DNA of 64,000 nt from Tricholoma matsutake (Eukaryota; Basidiomycota; Agaricomycetes; Agaricales; Tricholomataceae). The notes under the pieces were generated by a model that worked only from the letters and a program-made list of their open reading frames with translations, did not search any database and was not told the DNA's origin. Positions 34,481 through 45,193 of the stretch are shown one piece after another. Every line of letters begins with the position of its first letter. Within the stretch, counting starts at the first letter, position 1. The stretch is from assembly GCA_026075535.2 (NCBI GenBank), contig AP026550.1, forward strand, positions 7,750,001-7,814,000, in the 5' to 3' direction. Both the position numbers and the translations under genes were made by a program.

Positions 34481-35970
34481 TAGTGTTTTAAGATCCAGTT
34501 CGGTCCAGTTTTTCAATCCCAAAGGGGGCAACCGGTTGCAACTGACCCCCAACTTACTGGGACCGCAACCAGACCGAGTACAACCAGTTCCAATCGGTCC
34601 AGTTGTCTCCAAATGACTGGTTGGAACCAGTTTTGCCTACTTTTTTTGACTGTAAACTATATATTATATATTGTATTAAATAAATTTAATTGCATGACAC
34701 CCTGCGAGCAGGTGCTCGCGGCAGTGACAAGTTGCTAATAGAACAAAAAAAGAAAATAAGAAAAACAAAAAAACAATGGCCCCACTGTCTCGCATTTGAT
34801 GCAAGAGTGGGGTGGTGCTGCCATTGTGTTCGTTGGTGCCGAGTGTGCCTCACTTGTTGTTGCCATGTTGTCATTCGTCGTCCAAGTCATCCCTGCTGTT
34901 TGTCTTCCCCGCTGTTCATTCATCACCTCCCCTGTTTGTTTGTCTTCCCCGCTGTTCATTATCCCCCACATTCATTGCCCCTGCCATTTGGTGTTCATTC
35001 ATTGGTGTTTGAACATTGGCGTTCATTAGCATTTGAATGCTGGCATTCATTGGCATTCGTTCATTGGTGTTCATTGGTGTTTGAACGTTGGCGAACATTG
35101 GCATTCATTTGTTGGTGTTGTCATTTGTTGTCCTGATTCCATTGTCATCAGCACCTCTATCTCCCCCTATGAGCAGTCGCTCGCAGGTGGGGTGGTGGTG
35201 CTGTGATGTGGCATCGGCCATGGTGCTGTCTAGTAATAGAACCCATTGCCACCCTGCGAGCAGAGGCTTGCAGCAGTGACATAGGGGATTGGAGGGGTAT
35301 GGCAAGGGCTCAGGTGCATTGATGGTGGCTAGGCAATGTCCTAGCAAAAGACAAGAAACTAAAAAAGGAATGGTTAGTTCAAGAAATAAGATTTAAAAAA
35401 AGAAACATACCTGATGGCCCAAACAATGACTAGTGCCATTTGGGCTGTCTGCTTCATCTTCATTTGTTTTGGGCACTTTTGGGGTGCATGTGTTGATGGT
35501 GGTGGTGGATGGGACTGGAGTCATGGGAGTCATTTGTTGTCATGGGAGTTATCTGGCAAATGGTGCCACTTTGTTTTGTTTTTTCATGAGCACATGACCA
35601 CATGGTCTGTGCATGGCTGCAGGGTATATAAGTACCCACCAAACGATCACTTTTCTATCAGGGTTTGTCCCACTGCATATGATTGTAGCACAGTTGCTTT
35701 ATAAATAGTTATAATTAGTAGTTATATTAGTCATATTTCCTTACATTCAAGCATGTATATAGTACATGCTACATACTGTCAGAACACCGGTTGCAACCGA
35801 TTGCAACCGGTCTTTGAATGGTTTTCAAATATTTACAAAATGATGCAACTGGCAACCGTACTGACCCCAAATGGGGACAACCACAACTGAAAAAAAGACT
35901 GGACCGAGGTTCGGTCCAGTTCAGTCCTATGGGCATTTTTGGTCCTGTAGACTGGACCTTGAAACACTAA
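34481..35970 (-). mobile_element. hAT-like non-autonomous element E3 (aged 8-bp TSD)
   Basis: The left tip TAGTGTTTTAAGATCCAGT and the reverse complement of the right tip (TAGTGTTTCAAGGTCCAGT) match. Flanks ATGATGAC (34473-34480) and ATGGCGAC (35971-35978) differ by two transitions. Both ends carry arrays of GGTTGCAACC, CTGGACC and AACCGGTT words. The core, in minus orientation, has a hairpin at 35416-35445 followed by an intron-like unit (35410 back to 35341). The GCGAGCAGGTGCTCGC-type hairpin occurs at 34701, 35169 and 35251. A C-rich/G-rich hairpin lies near 34787-34818. No transposase is present. The tips match those of the 6.4-kb element at 40430-46873, which has a clean 8-bp duplication. 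Confidence 0.7.
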
Positions 35971-35978
35971 TGGCGACG

Positions 35979-36337
35979 GTTTCGGACAATGTGAGATGAT
36001 AGCACCACATGCCCTCCATAATGCCTTATGGATGCAGTTGAAGGCACTGCGTGCCCACCATAATGCTTAATGATTGTGGATGGTTCTCACAGAACCTTTT
36101 CTCTATCTTATATTGTCTTACCCCTATTCACTAGTACAGTAATGTTTCTATCTGTAAGACAGCCCCTTTTCTCAGGGCTTTCTGGACCAGTCTTAACTGG
36201 TCTTTTCAGGTCCAAGGACTGGTCCTAGGTGGTCCAGTTCAGTACTCATGGTATCTGGATCAGTCCTGGACCAGTTTAGGTTGTGGTCTTTCCATTTTTG
36301 GGTCAAAAATCGAACTGGACTGGACCCCTAAACACTA
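35979..36337. mobile_element. Isolated hAT-like right terminus (36190-36337)
   Basis: An array of GGACCAGT, ACTGGTCC and GGTCCAGTTC words ends with GGACTGGACCCCTAAACACTA, the same tip class as E3. Sequence after 36337 is Helitron coding sequence. The matching left end was not found in the window. The 35979-36190 part holds nothing recognisable. Confidence 0.5.
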
Positions 36338-36345
36338 GGCAAAAA

Positions 36346-37260
36346 GCTTAGGACTAAAACTGTTGCCGCTCACAAGGGCATTGCACTCTGGCATTGGAAC
36401 AATAAAGTGCCACACTTTCTATTAGCCATGCTTCAGAAACTCAATCCATTTAATAATCCACATCTTTATCCTCAGATATTTCCCTGGCATTCCCCATATG
36501 GGCTAGGTGGGATTGGAACAACCTCTCTTTCTGACAAGGCACACAAGTGTTACCTTCTAATGTATCATGACAAAGATTTCAACTTGATGTTAGCTTTCCA
36601 TTTGTTGCATTCAGTCATGAGCAGATTAAAGCTGCCACCACCAGTGGTTTTTTGCTTGCAGAAAAGGCTAAGTTTCATGATGTTGCAGAAAGACTACAAA
36701 GTGTAGACCAAACAATGTTGGAAAGAATTGCAAAGCAAATGTCAGAAGGAGAAGTAGTTCACCCAGCAAATGAAGATGAGGAACTATGCTTTCAAGTAAT
36801 AAGAGATTTAGACCATGTTAGTGCCAGGGTGAAGGGCTTAATCACCAGCAAAAATATATGAGGAATGAGTTCTGGTCTCTGACATCATGGCATGTACAGG
36901 TGCACCCTTTTGATATTTTACCATTTCTGCTGCAGACACCAAGCATCCCATTTGTTTATATTATGCAGATACCAAACAGACTTTTAATCCATTTATTCAT
37001 GTGGCTGATGATAGATTCAGGCTGATTGATAACAATCCTGTTGCAGGTGCCCAGTTTTTCCACTTTATGGTCCAGATGTTTATTAAGCATATCTTGAGCA
37101 TAAACTATGGGCACAAAGGTTTGTATGGTGATACCTCAGCACATTATGGTACAGTAGAACAGGTGACAAGGGAATCATTTCTCCCATATTGCAGAACCTG
37201 GATAAAGAAACAATTGATGAAGCCAGCTGGCCAAGCTGACTCTCCTGGGATGAATTGACT
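36346..37260 (+). pseudogene. Second Helitron fragment (Helitron_like_N region)
   Basis: Readable blocks are KTVAAHKGIALWHWNN, LNPFNNPHLYPQIFPW, PYGLGGIGTTSLSDKAHK, DEELCFQVIRDLDHVSARVK, ADDRFRLIDNNPVAGAQFF and GLYGDTSAHYGTVEQ. These align with the copy at 1-430 (CFKVIKDLDHVSGKVDGS, NPVAGACFFHF, GTVEQ). Similarity stops right after GTVEQ at about 37165, before the HUH motif, so the fragment lacks its catalytic centre. Confidence 0.8.
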
Positions 37261-37262
37261 TT

Positions 37263-37629
37263 GCTTTGGTTCAGTTCTGCATCTTTTTCTCTGAACACTG
37301 CAAGGTAACTCTAACAGTTTCAACAAATGTGTAGTATCACAAAGGGAAATATAACATGCTTAAAGGATGTGCCTTTAGTATGGAAATACTTCTCCAACTG
37401 ATCAATCCCTCCTTCGGGGTACAACATATCCATTTTCCAAGGCAAAAGGTTAAAATATCTGCTGGTGTGCTGGATGATAGTCAAGGACAAGCAGTAACAG
37501 GGAAGGAGACAAGAGCATAACTTGTCTACCCAGTTCCATGAGGTTAGTAGTTCAATATGCATGTCAGGTAGTACTATTCATATTTTGGAATAGATCTATT
37601 TAAACAAATTTATATGACTGTCCTTCACT
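37263..37629. other. No recognisable gene
   Basis: A minus-strand open frame at 37320-37562 has no family similarity I can name. Confidence 0.3.
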
Positions 37630-38111
37630 TGTTAGGAAACAGCCCCATTACCTAATAAAATTTCATTTTTATTTTATTATGTTGAATTACACTACATGAC
37701 ACTGTGCATGACCTCTCCAAACATCAATGGGTCATGTGTTGATCAAACATTTCACACATGTCAATGTATATGCACATGTAAGCACACATTGGTACCAACA
37801 ATGTATAATATATGTAACATAGCATATAAAGAGGTCTTTACACTGCCCCATATGTTCTATGCAGATCTGTGCAGAATTGTGTAGACTCTGCATGTATCCG
37901 CATAGACTCCGCACAGATTTACAACCCATCTAATGAACAGCTTTAGTTATGCAACAGGGGCAGACAGTCCACACGGATCTGCATGGACTAGCTCGGATTA
38001 CTCAGATTCCACAGATTTTGGCTGTCCGCATCCGAGATCAGACAGCAAGGACAAGAAAGGACAGTCTGCATGCATCTGAACAGACCATTTGAGCTTAGCA
38101 AAATAATGACC

Positions 38112-38192
38112 CAAAGAGTATTCAAACTTGTAGCCTCATGATTAACTAATAAAGTACAGATGCACATTACCATTACACTACACAGCCATTGT
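38112..38192 (-). other. tRNA-like module (left, E2), outward facing
   Basis: On the minus strand TGGCTGTGTAGTGTAATGG (plus 38170-38188) resembles box A of a tRNA and AAGTTTGAATAC (38118-38129) resembles box B. Confidence 0.5.
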
Positions 38193-38422
38193 GTTGCTAT
38201 TGATGCAACTCTACATACCTAATGTTTGGCTTTGTATGACAAAGCACACAGCTGCATCATCAATGTTGCCATCACACTCACCACCACCACCATCAATGTT
38301 GCCACCTCCCTCCCTCCCCTCCACTCTACCACCTCCAACACTGCATGCACACCCACCACCACCATTCCCATGCCCACTCCACCATCACCACCACCTTCAA
38401 ATGAGCTGACTGGATGGAACAT

Positions 38423-38516
38423 GGGCCCAAACAATGCAGGCAGTGTTGTTTGGGCCCTACATAAGTCTTTTTTTGTTTTCTTTTTGTTATTACAACTAAT
38501 TCATCTCATTTTTTAG
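38423..38516 (+). other. Hairpin plus intron-like segment, cassette 1 of E2
   Basis: GGGCCCAAACAA pairs perfectly with TTGTTTGGGCCC (38423-38457). The next bases CTACATAAGTC look like a donor whose GT became AT; TACAACTAAT and TTTTAG (ending 38516) follow. The paired cassette at 38611 keeps CTACGTAAG, so a CpG change explains the loss. Confidence 0.5.
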
Positions 38517-38571
38517 GTTCTAACAAAGTTATGACAATGAGACAACCGAAACAGCCACAAACAAACCACAT

Positions 38572-38675
38572 AGGGCCCAGATGATGCAGATTGCATTGTT
38601 TGGGCCCTACGTAAGATTTCTTGTTTTTTGTTTTTGTTTTTATGAACTAACTAATTGTACTTTATTAATTTTGAG
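38572..38675 (+). other. Hairpin plus intron-like segment, cassette 2 of E2
   Basis: AGGGCCCAGATGATG and CATTGTTTGGGCCCT form an imperfect hairpin (38572-38608). GTAAG (38611), GAACTAACTAAT and TTGAG (ending 38675) make a 65-nt intron-like unit. Confidence 0.5.
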
Positions 38676-39244
38676 GTTGTACACTAATGGTGACAACTGC
38701 CAAATGCAAAAAAACCCAAGACAGACGACACACCCACCCCATGCCTGCAAGCCTCTGCTTGTAGGGTGGATCATGAGTGTGTGCAGGCGACAACAATGAT
38801 GATGCCACTGCCTACCAGCACCAGAACCCCCAGAACATGAAGCATGGCCACCAACCACAACGTACAACAATGACAGGGCCAATGACATACCACCTGCCTC
38901 CAGCCCCACAAGCCACTGCTTGGGGGTGGATTGTGGGTGGAATGGCAATGACAATGAGGGGAATGACAATGGGAATGCACAGTGATCCTGAAAGACAGGA
39001 CAGGAATCACCGGGGAGCACCACAAGGAGCACCATGGGAAACAGGACAATGGGAACGACACAGCGACAGCAACCATGTGGGACAATGGGGACCATGACAG
39101 TAACAGCAGCAACAGATGAAAGCTGCCCAGGACCAGGAAGACACACCAATCACAACACACCAACCACAACACCAATCACAACACACCAACCACAACACTG
39201 ATGACGACACACCAAGGATGACACACCCAGGGCAGCAGGGCCAC

Positions 39245-39590
39245 ATCCCCTCCCCCTCCCCCACATTTTGCATGGGGAGGGATTTTTAATTATTAAATAG
39301 TATTTTGCCTCCCCCTCCCCTGCATACATTTTGCATGGGTGAGGGGATTTTCTTTCTTTTTATTTATGATGAGGCAAGGCCACAGAAACAGGCTTAAGGG
39401 ACATAGGTAATTTTTTTTCCTGTCTTATTTCTTTTACCACAGCGATGCATGCAGGACAATGGGCACCACAACAAGACACCACCAGGCTGCCCCTTCCCCC
39501 ACATTTTACATGGGGGGGGGGCAGTTTGTTTTTTGTTTTCTATTTATATTACTACCCCCTCACCCACATAAAATGTGGGCGAGGGGATTT
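39245..39590 (+). repeat. C-rich/G-rich hairpin series in E2
   Basis: At least four hairpins of the type CCCCTCACCCACAT...ATGTGGGCGAGGGG occur at about 39248, 39311, 39489 and 39551. They are separated by TTTTCTTT/TATTTATAAT spacers. Related single hairpins lie in E1 (5672-5705), E3 (34787-34818) and near 58640-58710. Confidence 0.6.
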
Positions 39591-39770
39591 TCTTTTTTAT
39601 TTATAATTGTTGCCCTCCCCTCATGTTCAATGCAAGTGGTTTTTAATATAATGATAGTAGCTAATAAAATTTATTTGATTTTGAATATATAACAATGCAC
39701 CTCCTTCAAGAGGGTTTAAATAATTGAGTTTTGAGTGTCATAAATAAACTTTATATTAGTAACAAATAGT

Positions 39771-39853
39771 TCTCCTGTGGCTCAACTGGTTAAGCATGCT
39801 TGTTTGTTATACAATGGTGACATGAGGTCTTAAGTTCAATCCTTGCTCTGCAC
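39771..39853 (+). other. tRNA-like module (right, E2), outward facing
   Basis: TGGCTCAACTGGTTAAGCA (39778-39796) is a near-consensus box A and AAGTTCAATCC (39832-39842) a good box B. Acceptor pairing is poor, so this is a tRNA-derived module, not a working tRNA gene. Confidence 0.6.
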
Positions 39854-40577
39854 AATCTTATTTTGTAGGCACTTCATGACTTTCATACAGTCTGAAAAGC
39901 TTGGAACTCATAAGATGTTAATTTGATGGCATGGATTCTGCACAGTCTGCATGGACTAGCATGGATTCTGCATAGTCTGTGTGGACTAGCATGGACTCTG
40001 CGTAGTCCATACAGAGTCCATGTAATTCCATACGGATCTGTGCAGAACATATGGGGGAGTGTAAATCACTGTATATAAACCTCAAATACACACCTAGGGG
40101 ACCCCAGTTGTGTTCTCTTAGGTATTCCACCTATCCTTGTGGTGCAAAATGCCTTTCTCAACCAACTCATCTATTAATAACCCCTCGCATCAAAACCATC
40201 AATTTCCCCATCATGTGTGTGCATTCCAGCCCCTTCTTGTAGAGAGAACCCACATGATCTTAGCTAGCAGATAGTGGGTGTCACCCTAACAGCTGCTTCT
40301 GCCTCCTCTGCAAGCCTCAACCCCTCATACAAATCTTGGGAATTCAACAAAATGTGTCACAATGCATCAGCAGACTTGGAATTCTGATCAAAATGGAATT
40401 ATGGAATGTCACACAAAACCAATGTTAACTAGTGCTTCAAGGTACAGTCCTTGGTTATGTCACAGTCTTTTGGAATTTTGAGATGTAATCTGCTTGTTAA
40501 AGCCTTACATCTTATCCTGGCATTTCAGGACTTTTTGTACACAATGTCAAGATAGGACCAAAAAGGTTTTGTCATTA

Positions 40578-43400
40578 CTATCATTGACCCAGTAGTGCAA
40601 GAATCTTGCACTTGTGGCCTAACTTTTCAATGTGCTCAGATCTTTTACCACTTCAAGTCTGTCATATATACTATACCATCTCAAGATTCCATTAGTGATT
40701 TTTTCTGATTTTTTGAGGGAAGCTAAGCTAAGTTGTACTGAGATGCAAAAATGAGTTACAAATCCCCTGCCAAATTTGGCAGTGTTTGCGATCTTGCAAA
40801 AACAAGGTTTTTCTTTGCTCTTTCTACTCACACTCGACATACTGTGAATGGTCAGGAAGTCGGCCAGCCTAGGTACTCAGTCAGTGGCTTCTATATCAGA
40901 ATGTGGACACTACTGTGCAATATGTAAAGCAAAAATGGATAAAACACACCTAGGGCTCAGCCTGCACTGATTCTCGAGCCCCAGGTGTGCTTCAATCAGA
41001 AACACTGCCTGTTTGATTGATGATGCACTGGATTTTGATCCAATTTGGCTGTGGGACCTGAGAAGCCAAGTTCTGCTGAGAGCTGTTTCTCAGCCATTTC
41101 TTATCTGTTCTGCATCAAACTTTGACATTGTCCAGCTGGCAGCTTCAACCACCTTTCCCAGTGCTCTCCACCATTGTCATGCTATCAAGGAGTCCCTATC
41201 TTGTGTCCTCCAGACATGCAATGGACAAAGTCTGCTTCATGTCAGATGAGATCAACATGAGTCTGGCATGCCAAGGGGCACGAGTTTGTTCTCATTCCTT
41301 TTTATATGTCAAACGGCAGTGCTTCCTCCTTCATTCTCTGATGTTCTTGTATTTTTAGTGATTTTTTTATGTACTGCAGGTCCTCATTTGACTTTTATTA
41401 CAATGTCGTGATCATAGTCATTGCCAAGATGGTTCTGGGAGAAAGGTGCCATGCTGGATAGAACTGGTGATCAAGGTGCAACATTTGTCCTAATTCAATA
41501 CCTCTGAAGGCTGATTCAAGGTGTTAAGTTCTGAGTTCAAAGAAGGAGATGTTGGATTTCCAGTCGTACCTGGGCAGTAGAAGTTGAAAGGGAAGAGTCA
41601 GATAGGAGCAGGATTCTGATGGAATTCTGAGGCGAGGGTTTGGGACAGAAAGGACTTGGCTTCAGCTTGTAAGAAGCTGCGCCCTTCTCCTTGTCAAGTG
41701 TCCTAATTTCAGATAAGGTGAGAGGGGAGGATCAGAGGACTGGAGGTTTTCTGGAGAGGACAAGTAAAGGTTTGAGGAAGACTTAAGAGATGAATTGGAG
41801 TGAAAATAGAGTGGGATTAATTGGGTGACTTTGTTGATTTACAAATTGGCAATACAGAATGAAAGTAGCTAGCTTAAATACTCAAGGTCGGAGTTTCCGA
41901 GGCTGTGGTAATATGCAAACTGGCTCCCAAGGCAAATCCTGAAACCGTTTCATCTAATTGGAAATGAGGGGATTTTGCCTCTAGGCAGTGCTGCTGATAG
42001 GAGGTGGGCTGTGATGCAAGGCAGCTGGGAAGGGGGGGCGGAAAACAATTGGAAAGCTGGTTGAGAGAATCGGTCTTGACACAAGGCCCTTTTAGTTCAT
42101 TTTGAATATTCCCAACATTGTGAGATTTTGAGTAGTTCAGCTAGATCAACAGTTTCATTTTATATGAATACATAGTCTTCAACATGTTTTCCGGATCAAC
42201 AACAACATTTTACCCTGCTCCATGCCTTGTGAAGCTTCACTTGAACATGTTGCAAATACTCAAACCCTTCAAGAACAGCTTGAGCATTTTGCTCTAATAC
42301 CCAGCCACCTCAAAGCCTCTCCCACACAAATCTGAACTGCCAACCATGTCTCCCTCTTCTGATGAACCTCCCCTTCCTGAATTAATCCCCGATGATGATG
42401 CTCAACCCAGAAACTCAACCAAAACCAACCAAACTGGTCTTAGAAGATATAACACAAGTCAGAGAAAGGGTGTGAGGTGGTACTGAATATCACCATGCTA
42501 ACCAAAAGTCAGTAGATGTAGTGCAAAGTGTTGCAAGGTGATGCAAAGTCCTGCAAAGTAGTACAAAACACTATGAAGTGTTTTGAAGCGATGCGAAAGA
42601 ATTAGAGGTGGTGCGAAAGAATTTGAAGAAATTCAAAATAGTTTTGAGAGGTTTGTGAGATGATAGACAATGTCAAATGACAATGACAATAGATGATGAC
42701 AATGTGTGATGAATATGATAGACAATTGATGATAGTTTCAAGATGCGAAGTAGTGGAATGAAGAAGTTCACAGAAGACTGCAGAGCTTCGGACTAAGACT
42801 GAGCTAAGACTCAAGAGCTGAACTCTTAAATCTGATCATATATGATAGGGGAAGATGATTTCTTCTTGAAAGGAGTAGATAGTACAAGGTTATATATGTT
42901 TTAAAGAGATAGTACTACAAAAGGAAAAAGGCCATGAGGCAAACATGAGGAAGACATAAGGCAAGGAAAAAGGTGTCCAAATCACAAAGTAAATGAGAAA
43001 TGATGAAGAAGAAAATGTGCAAAGTCATAATATATCAAAGGTACTTGTCCTATTGTGCCAATAAATCAAAGAAATGTCAGAAAACATCGCAATGTGTCCT
43101 AAAAAGTGAAATGTCTTGTCTCCTTGTGTCTGGTGTGCTCATTATGTGATGTGGCAATGTGTAGCAAGTGTGGAACATGTGTCCAAAGGTCTGTGCAACA
43201 GGGGTACAGTGGCTGGAGGCACTATAAGTGCTGTGAAGTAGTTCGAAGAATTTCAGAGCATTGTGGAGCATTTCAGAGGCATTTCATGACTTCATAGAAC
43301 TTCACACATGTTTGTAAAAATTTGTAGTGTTGGGGGGGATGTGTCAGAGTGGGTGGGAACATTTCCAGAGCTTGGAGGATGAGGTGGACCTATCACTGAC
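40578..43400. other. Non-coding left part of the 6.4-kb element
   Basis: No known protein is readable. A short frame at 42342-42485 gives LPELIPDDDAQPRNSTK, which could be an N-terminal exon of the pogo gene. The segment 42490-43340 is full of GAAGTGTTTTGAAG/TTCGAAGAATTTC words like those in the 29.9-31.2 kb insertion and ends in GGGGGGGATGTGTC, so it may be a separate insertion. Confidence 0.4.
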
Positions 43401-43401
43401 C

Positions 43402-45193
43402 TGTCAGATCTCACTCAGGTGCAACACATGGAGCTTGTGCTTGCTGCTCTTGTCACCTCTGGCACCAAGCCCAATGGCAACCCCAACCTCTTGATCCAAA
43501 AGACAGCATTTGAATACAAGGTCCCATGAAGTACCCTCAATAATCAATGGAATGGCACAAGAGGAGGTGCTGGTTGAGTGGATCAAAGTAATGGGCTGCC
43601 GAGGGATTCCCATGACTATGACAATGATCATCGATCATGTTGCTGATATCATTTGTCATGCCACTGTTGGTGAGTCATGGGTGAAGCACTTCAAAGCTCA
43701 TCATCCTGAGCTGAAGGTGAAGTGGTCTTTGACATTGGAGAAGTGCTGTGCAGTGTCATTGAACCTGGTGCTCATTAACAAATTTTATGATCTATTGGAG
43801 GATGTGATCAGGGAGTATGGTATTCCAGCTGAAAATATATACAATATGGATGAAAAAGGGATTAAGCTCGGTGTCAGACAGAAGGTCAAGGCCTTCATTG
43901 ACCATGATCAGAAGGATGTGTACTCAGTGAAGGATGGTAACCATGAGCTCATCACAGTCATTGAAACTGTATGCACTGATGGATCATGCCTTTGGCCTTC
44001 AATGATCTATCAGGGAAAGCGTTGTGACCTTGAGTGGGGTCAAAACAACCCATGTAATGCAAGGTATGTATGTCACAATTCATCATGATTCATCCTTCAT
44101 TCATATCACCTCTGGCCTGTAAGTTAGTATATCTCACTCACCCAAAGGCTGGACAGATCAGGAGCTAGGTGAATTATGGTTGATGAAAGATTTCAAGCCA
44201 GCTACTGCTGCAAGAAATATGACATAAGGCCACCATCTCTTGATCCTTGATGGTCACAATTCACACTGTACATATGGATTCTGTAAATTTGCAGTGGACC
44301 ACAACATTGTTGTCATTTGCCTCCCATCCCATACTACACATGCTCTTCAGCCTTGTGATGTTGCCTGCTTTGGACCCTTAGCATCTGCATGGAAATCCAA
44401 CATCAATTTAGCTTCTGCAGATTATGTGGAGATCACAAAACAGAATCTACTGGTCTTCCATGGAAAGGCTAGGGAGTGAGCACTAAAGAAGACTACAATA
44501 ATGTCAGCATTCACCAAGACTGGGATTTGGCCCTTGAATTGCCACATCTTAGAGCTGAGTGTCTTTGAGCCATTGAAAAATACAACAACAGAGCCCTCGC
44601 AACCATTACCAGCAAGGCTCCCAACACTTCTTGTCCCCATTAGGATCCCTTATGGTGATGCAGATCCCAATGTTCCTATTACTGAGAACAAAGCTCACTA
44701 TATCATCCCTCTTCCCCCAGTACTACCTCATACTGCAACCAGACAAGATCTTTGCCATAAGAACCAGATGCTTCAGGATACACTCCATCTCACAGAGGTG
44801 CAACTGGAAAAGGATTTTACTCAGATGAAGTTAATGGACTCAGAAAATGGATGCTTATGCAAACAAGCTTTTTTAAAGGAGAAAAGGAAAACAGAAAAAT
44901 GAGAGACAACCCAGTCCCATGCTCATCTAATGACTGGTACAGAGAATCTTGATGCACATGCAGAAAAAGACTTCGCAAGGAACTGGAAGGAGGTCATGAA
45001 AGAACTGTGGCTGATTTTCAAGCAGATATGGAAGAGTACAACTGACCACTATAAAAACATTGCAGACACCAATAAACACACAGATAAGGCAAAGAAGGCA
45101 CAGGAAAGAGCAGCTAAAAAGGCCATGGAGGCTGAAGAGAAAGTGAGGAAGCAAGCAGCGAGGGAGGAGGCTGCAGCAACAAGGGCCATATGA
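43402..45193 (+). pseudogene. Pogo-like (Tc1/mariner, DDE_1) transposase
   Basis: The protein begins with a helix-turn-helix-like MELVLAALVTSGTKPNG and TAFEYKVP-STLNN. It continues with VLVEWIKVMGCRGIPMT and WVKHFKAHHPELK of the CENP-B-type DNA-binding part. The DDE_1 catalytic part follows: YNMDEKGIKLG, a 64-bp intron (44064-44127, GTATGT...GTTAG), ISHSPKGWTDQELG, LLILDGHNSHCTY, CLPSHTTHALQPCDVACFGP and FTKTGIWPLN. Asp in NMDEKG, in LDGHNSH and in PCDVA form the expected triad. Stops at the TAA before GHHLLILDG, at 44477 and at 44900 break it. A coiled, Lys/Ala-rich C-terminus (45060-45190) ends the frame. Pogo enzymes normally duplicate TA, so this gene does not explain the 8-bp duplication outside. 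Confidence 0.8.

Larger units (their letters stand above)
37831..40071 (+). mobile_element. hAT-like non-autonomous element E2 (8-bp TSD)
   Basis: Flanks are CATATAAA (37823-37830) and TATATAAA (40072-40079), one transition apart. Tips are GAGGTCTTTACACTGCCCC and, in reverse complement, CAGTGATTTACACTCCCCC, continuing into matching CATATGTTCT. Subterminal arrays repeat GCATGGACTAG and ATCTGTGCAGA words. Tracking inward there are outward-facing tRNA-like modules at both ends, two hairpin-plus-intron-like cassettes (38423-38516, 38572-38675), two GCAAGCCTCTGCTTG-type hairpins (38744, 38907) and a set of CCCCTC...GAGGGG hairpins (39245-39590). No transposase frame is present. Length is 2,241 bp. 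Confidence 0.7.
37630..40291 (+). repeat. Candidate LTR split by element E2
   Basis: Removing E2 leaves about 413 bp that begins TGTTAGG (37630) and ends CCTAACA (40291), a TG...CA unit with 7-bp inverted ends. It contains TATATAAA at the insertion point. No 5-bp flanking duplication is visible (TCACT versus GCTGC), so it could be one LTR of a larger truncated element. Confidence 0.4.

Noticed and set aside
38640..39273. Long minus-strand Cys/Val-rich frames in E2
   Set aside because: They arise from the reverse complement of ACCACAACACC-type repeats, with no domain.
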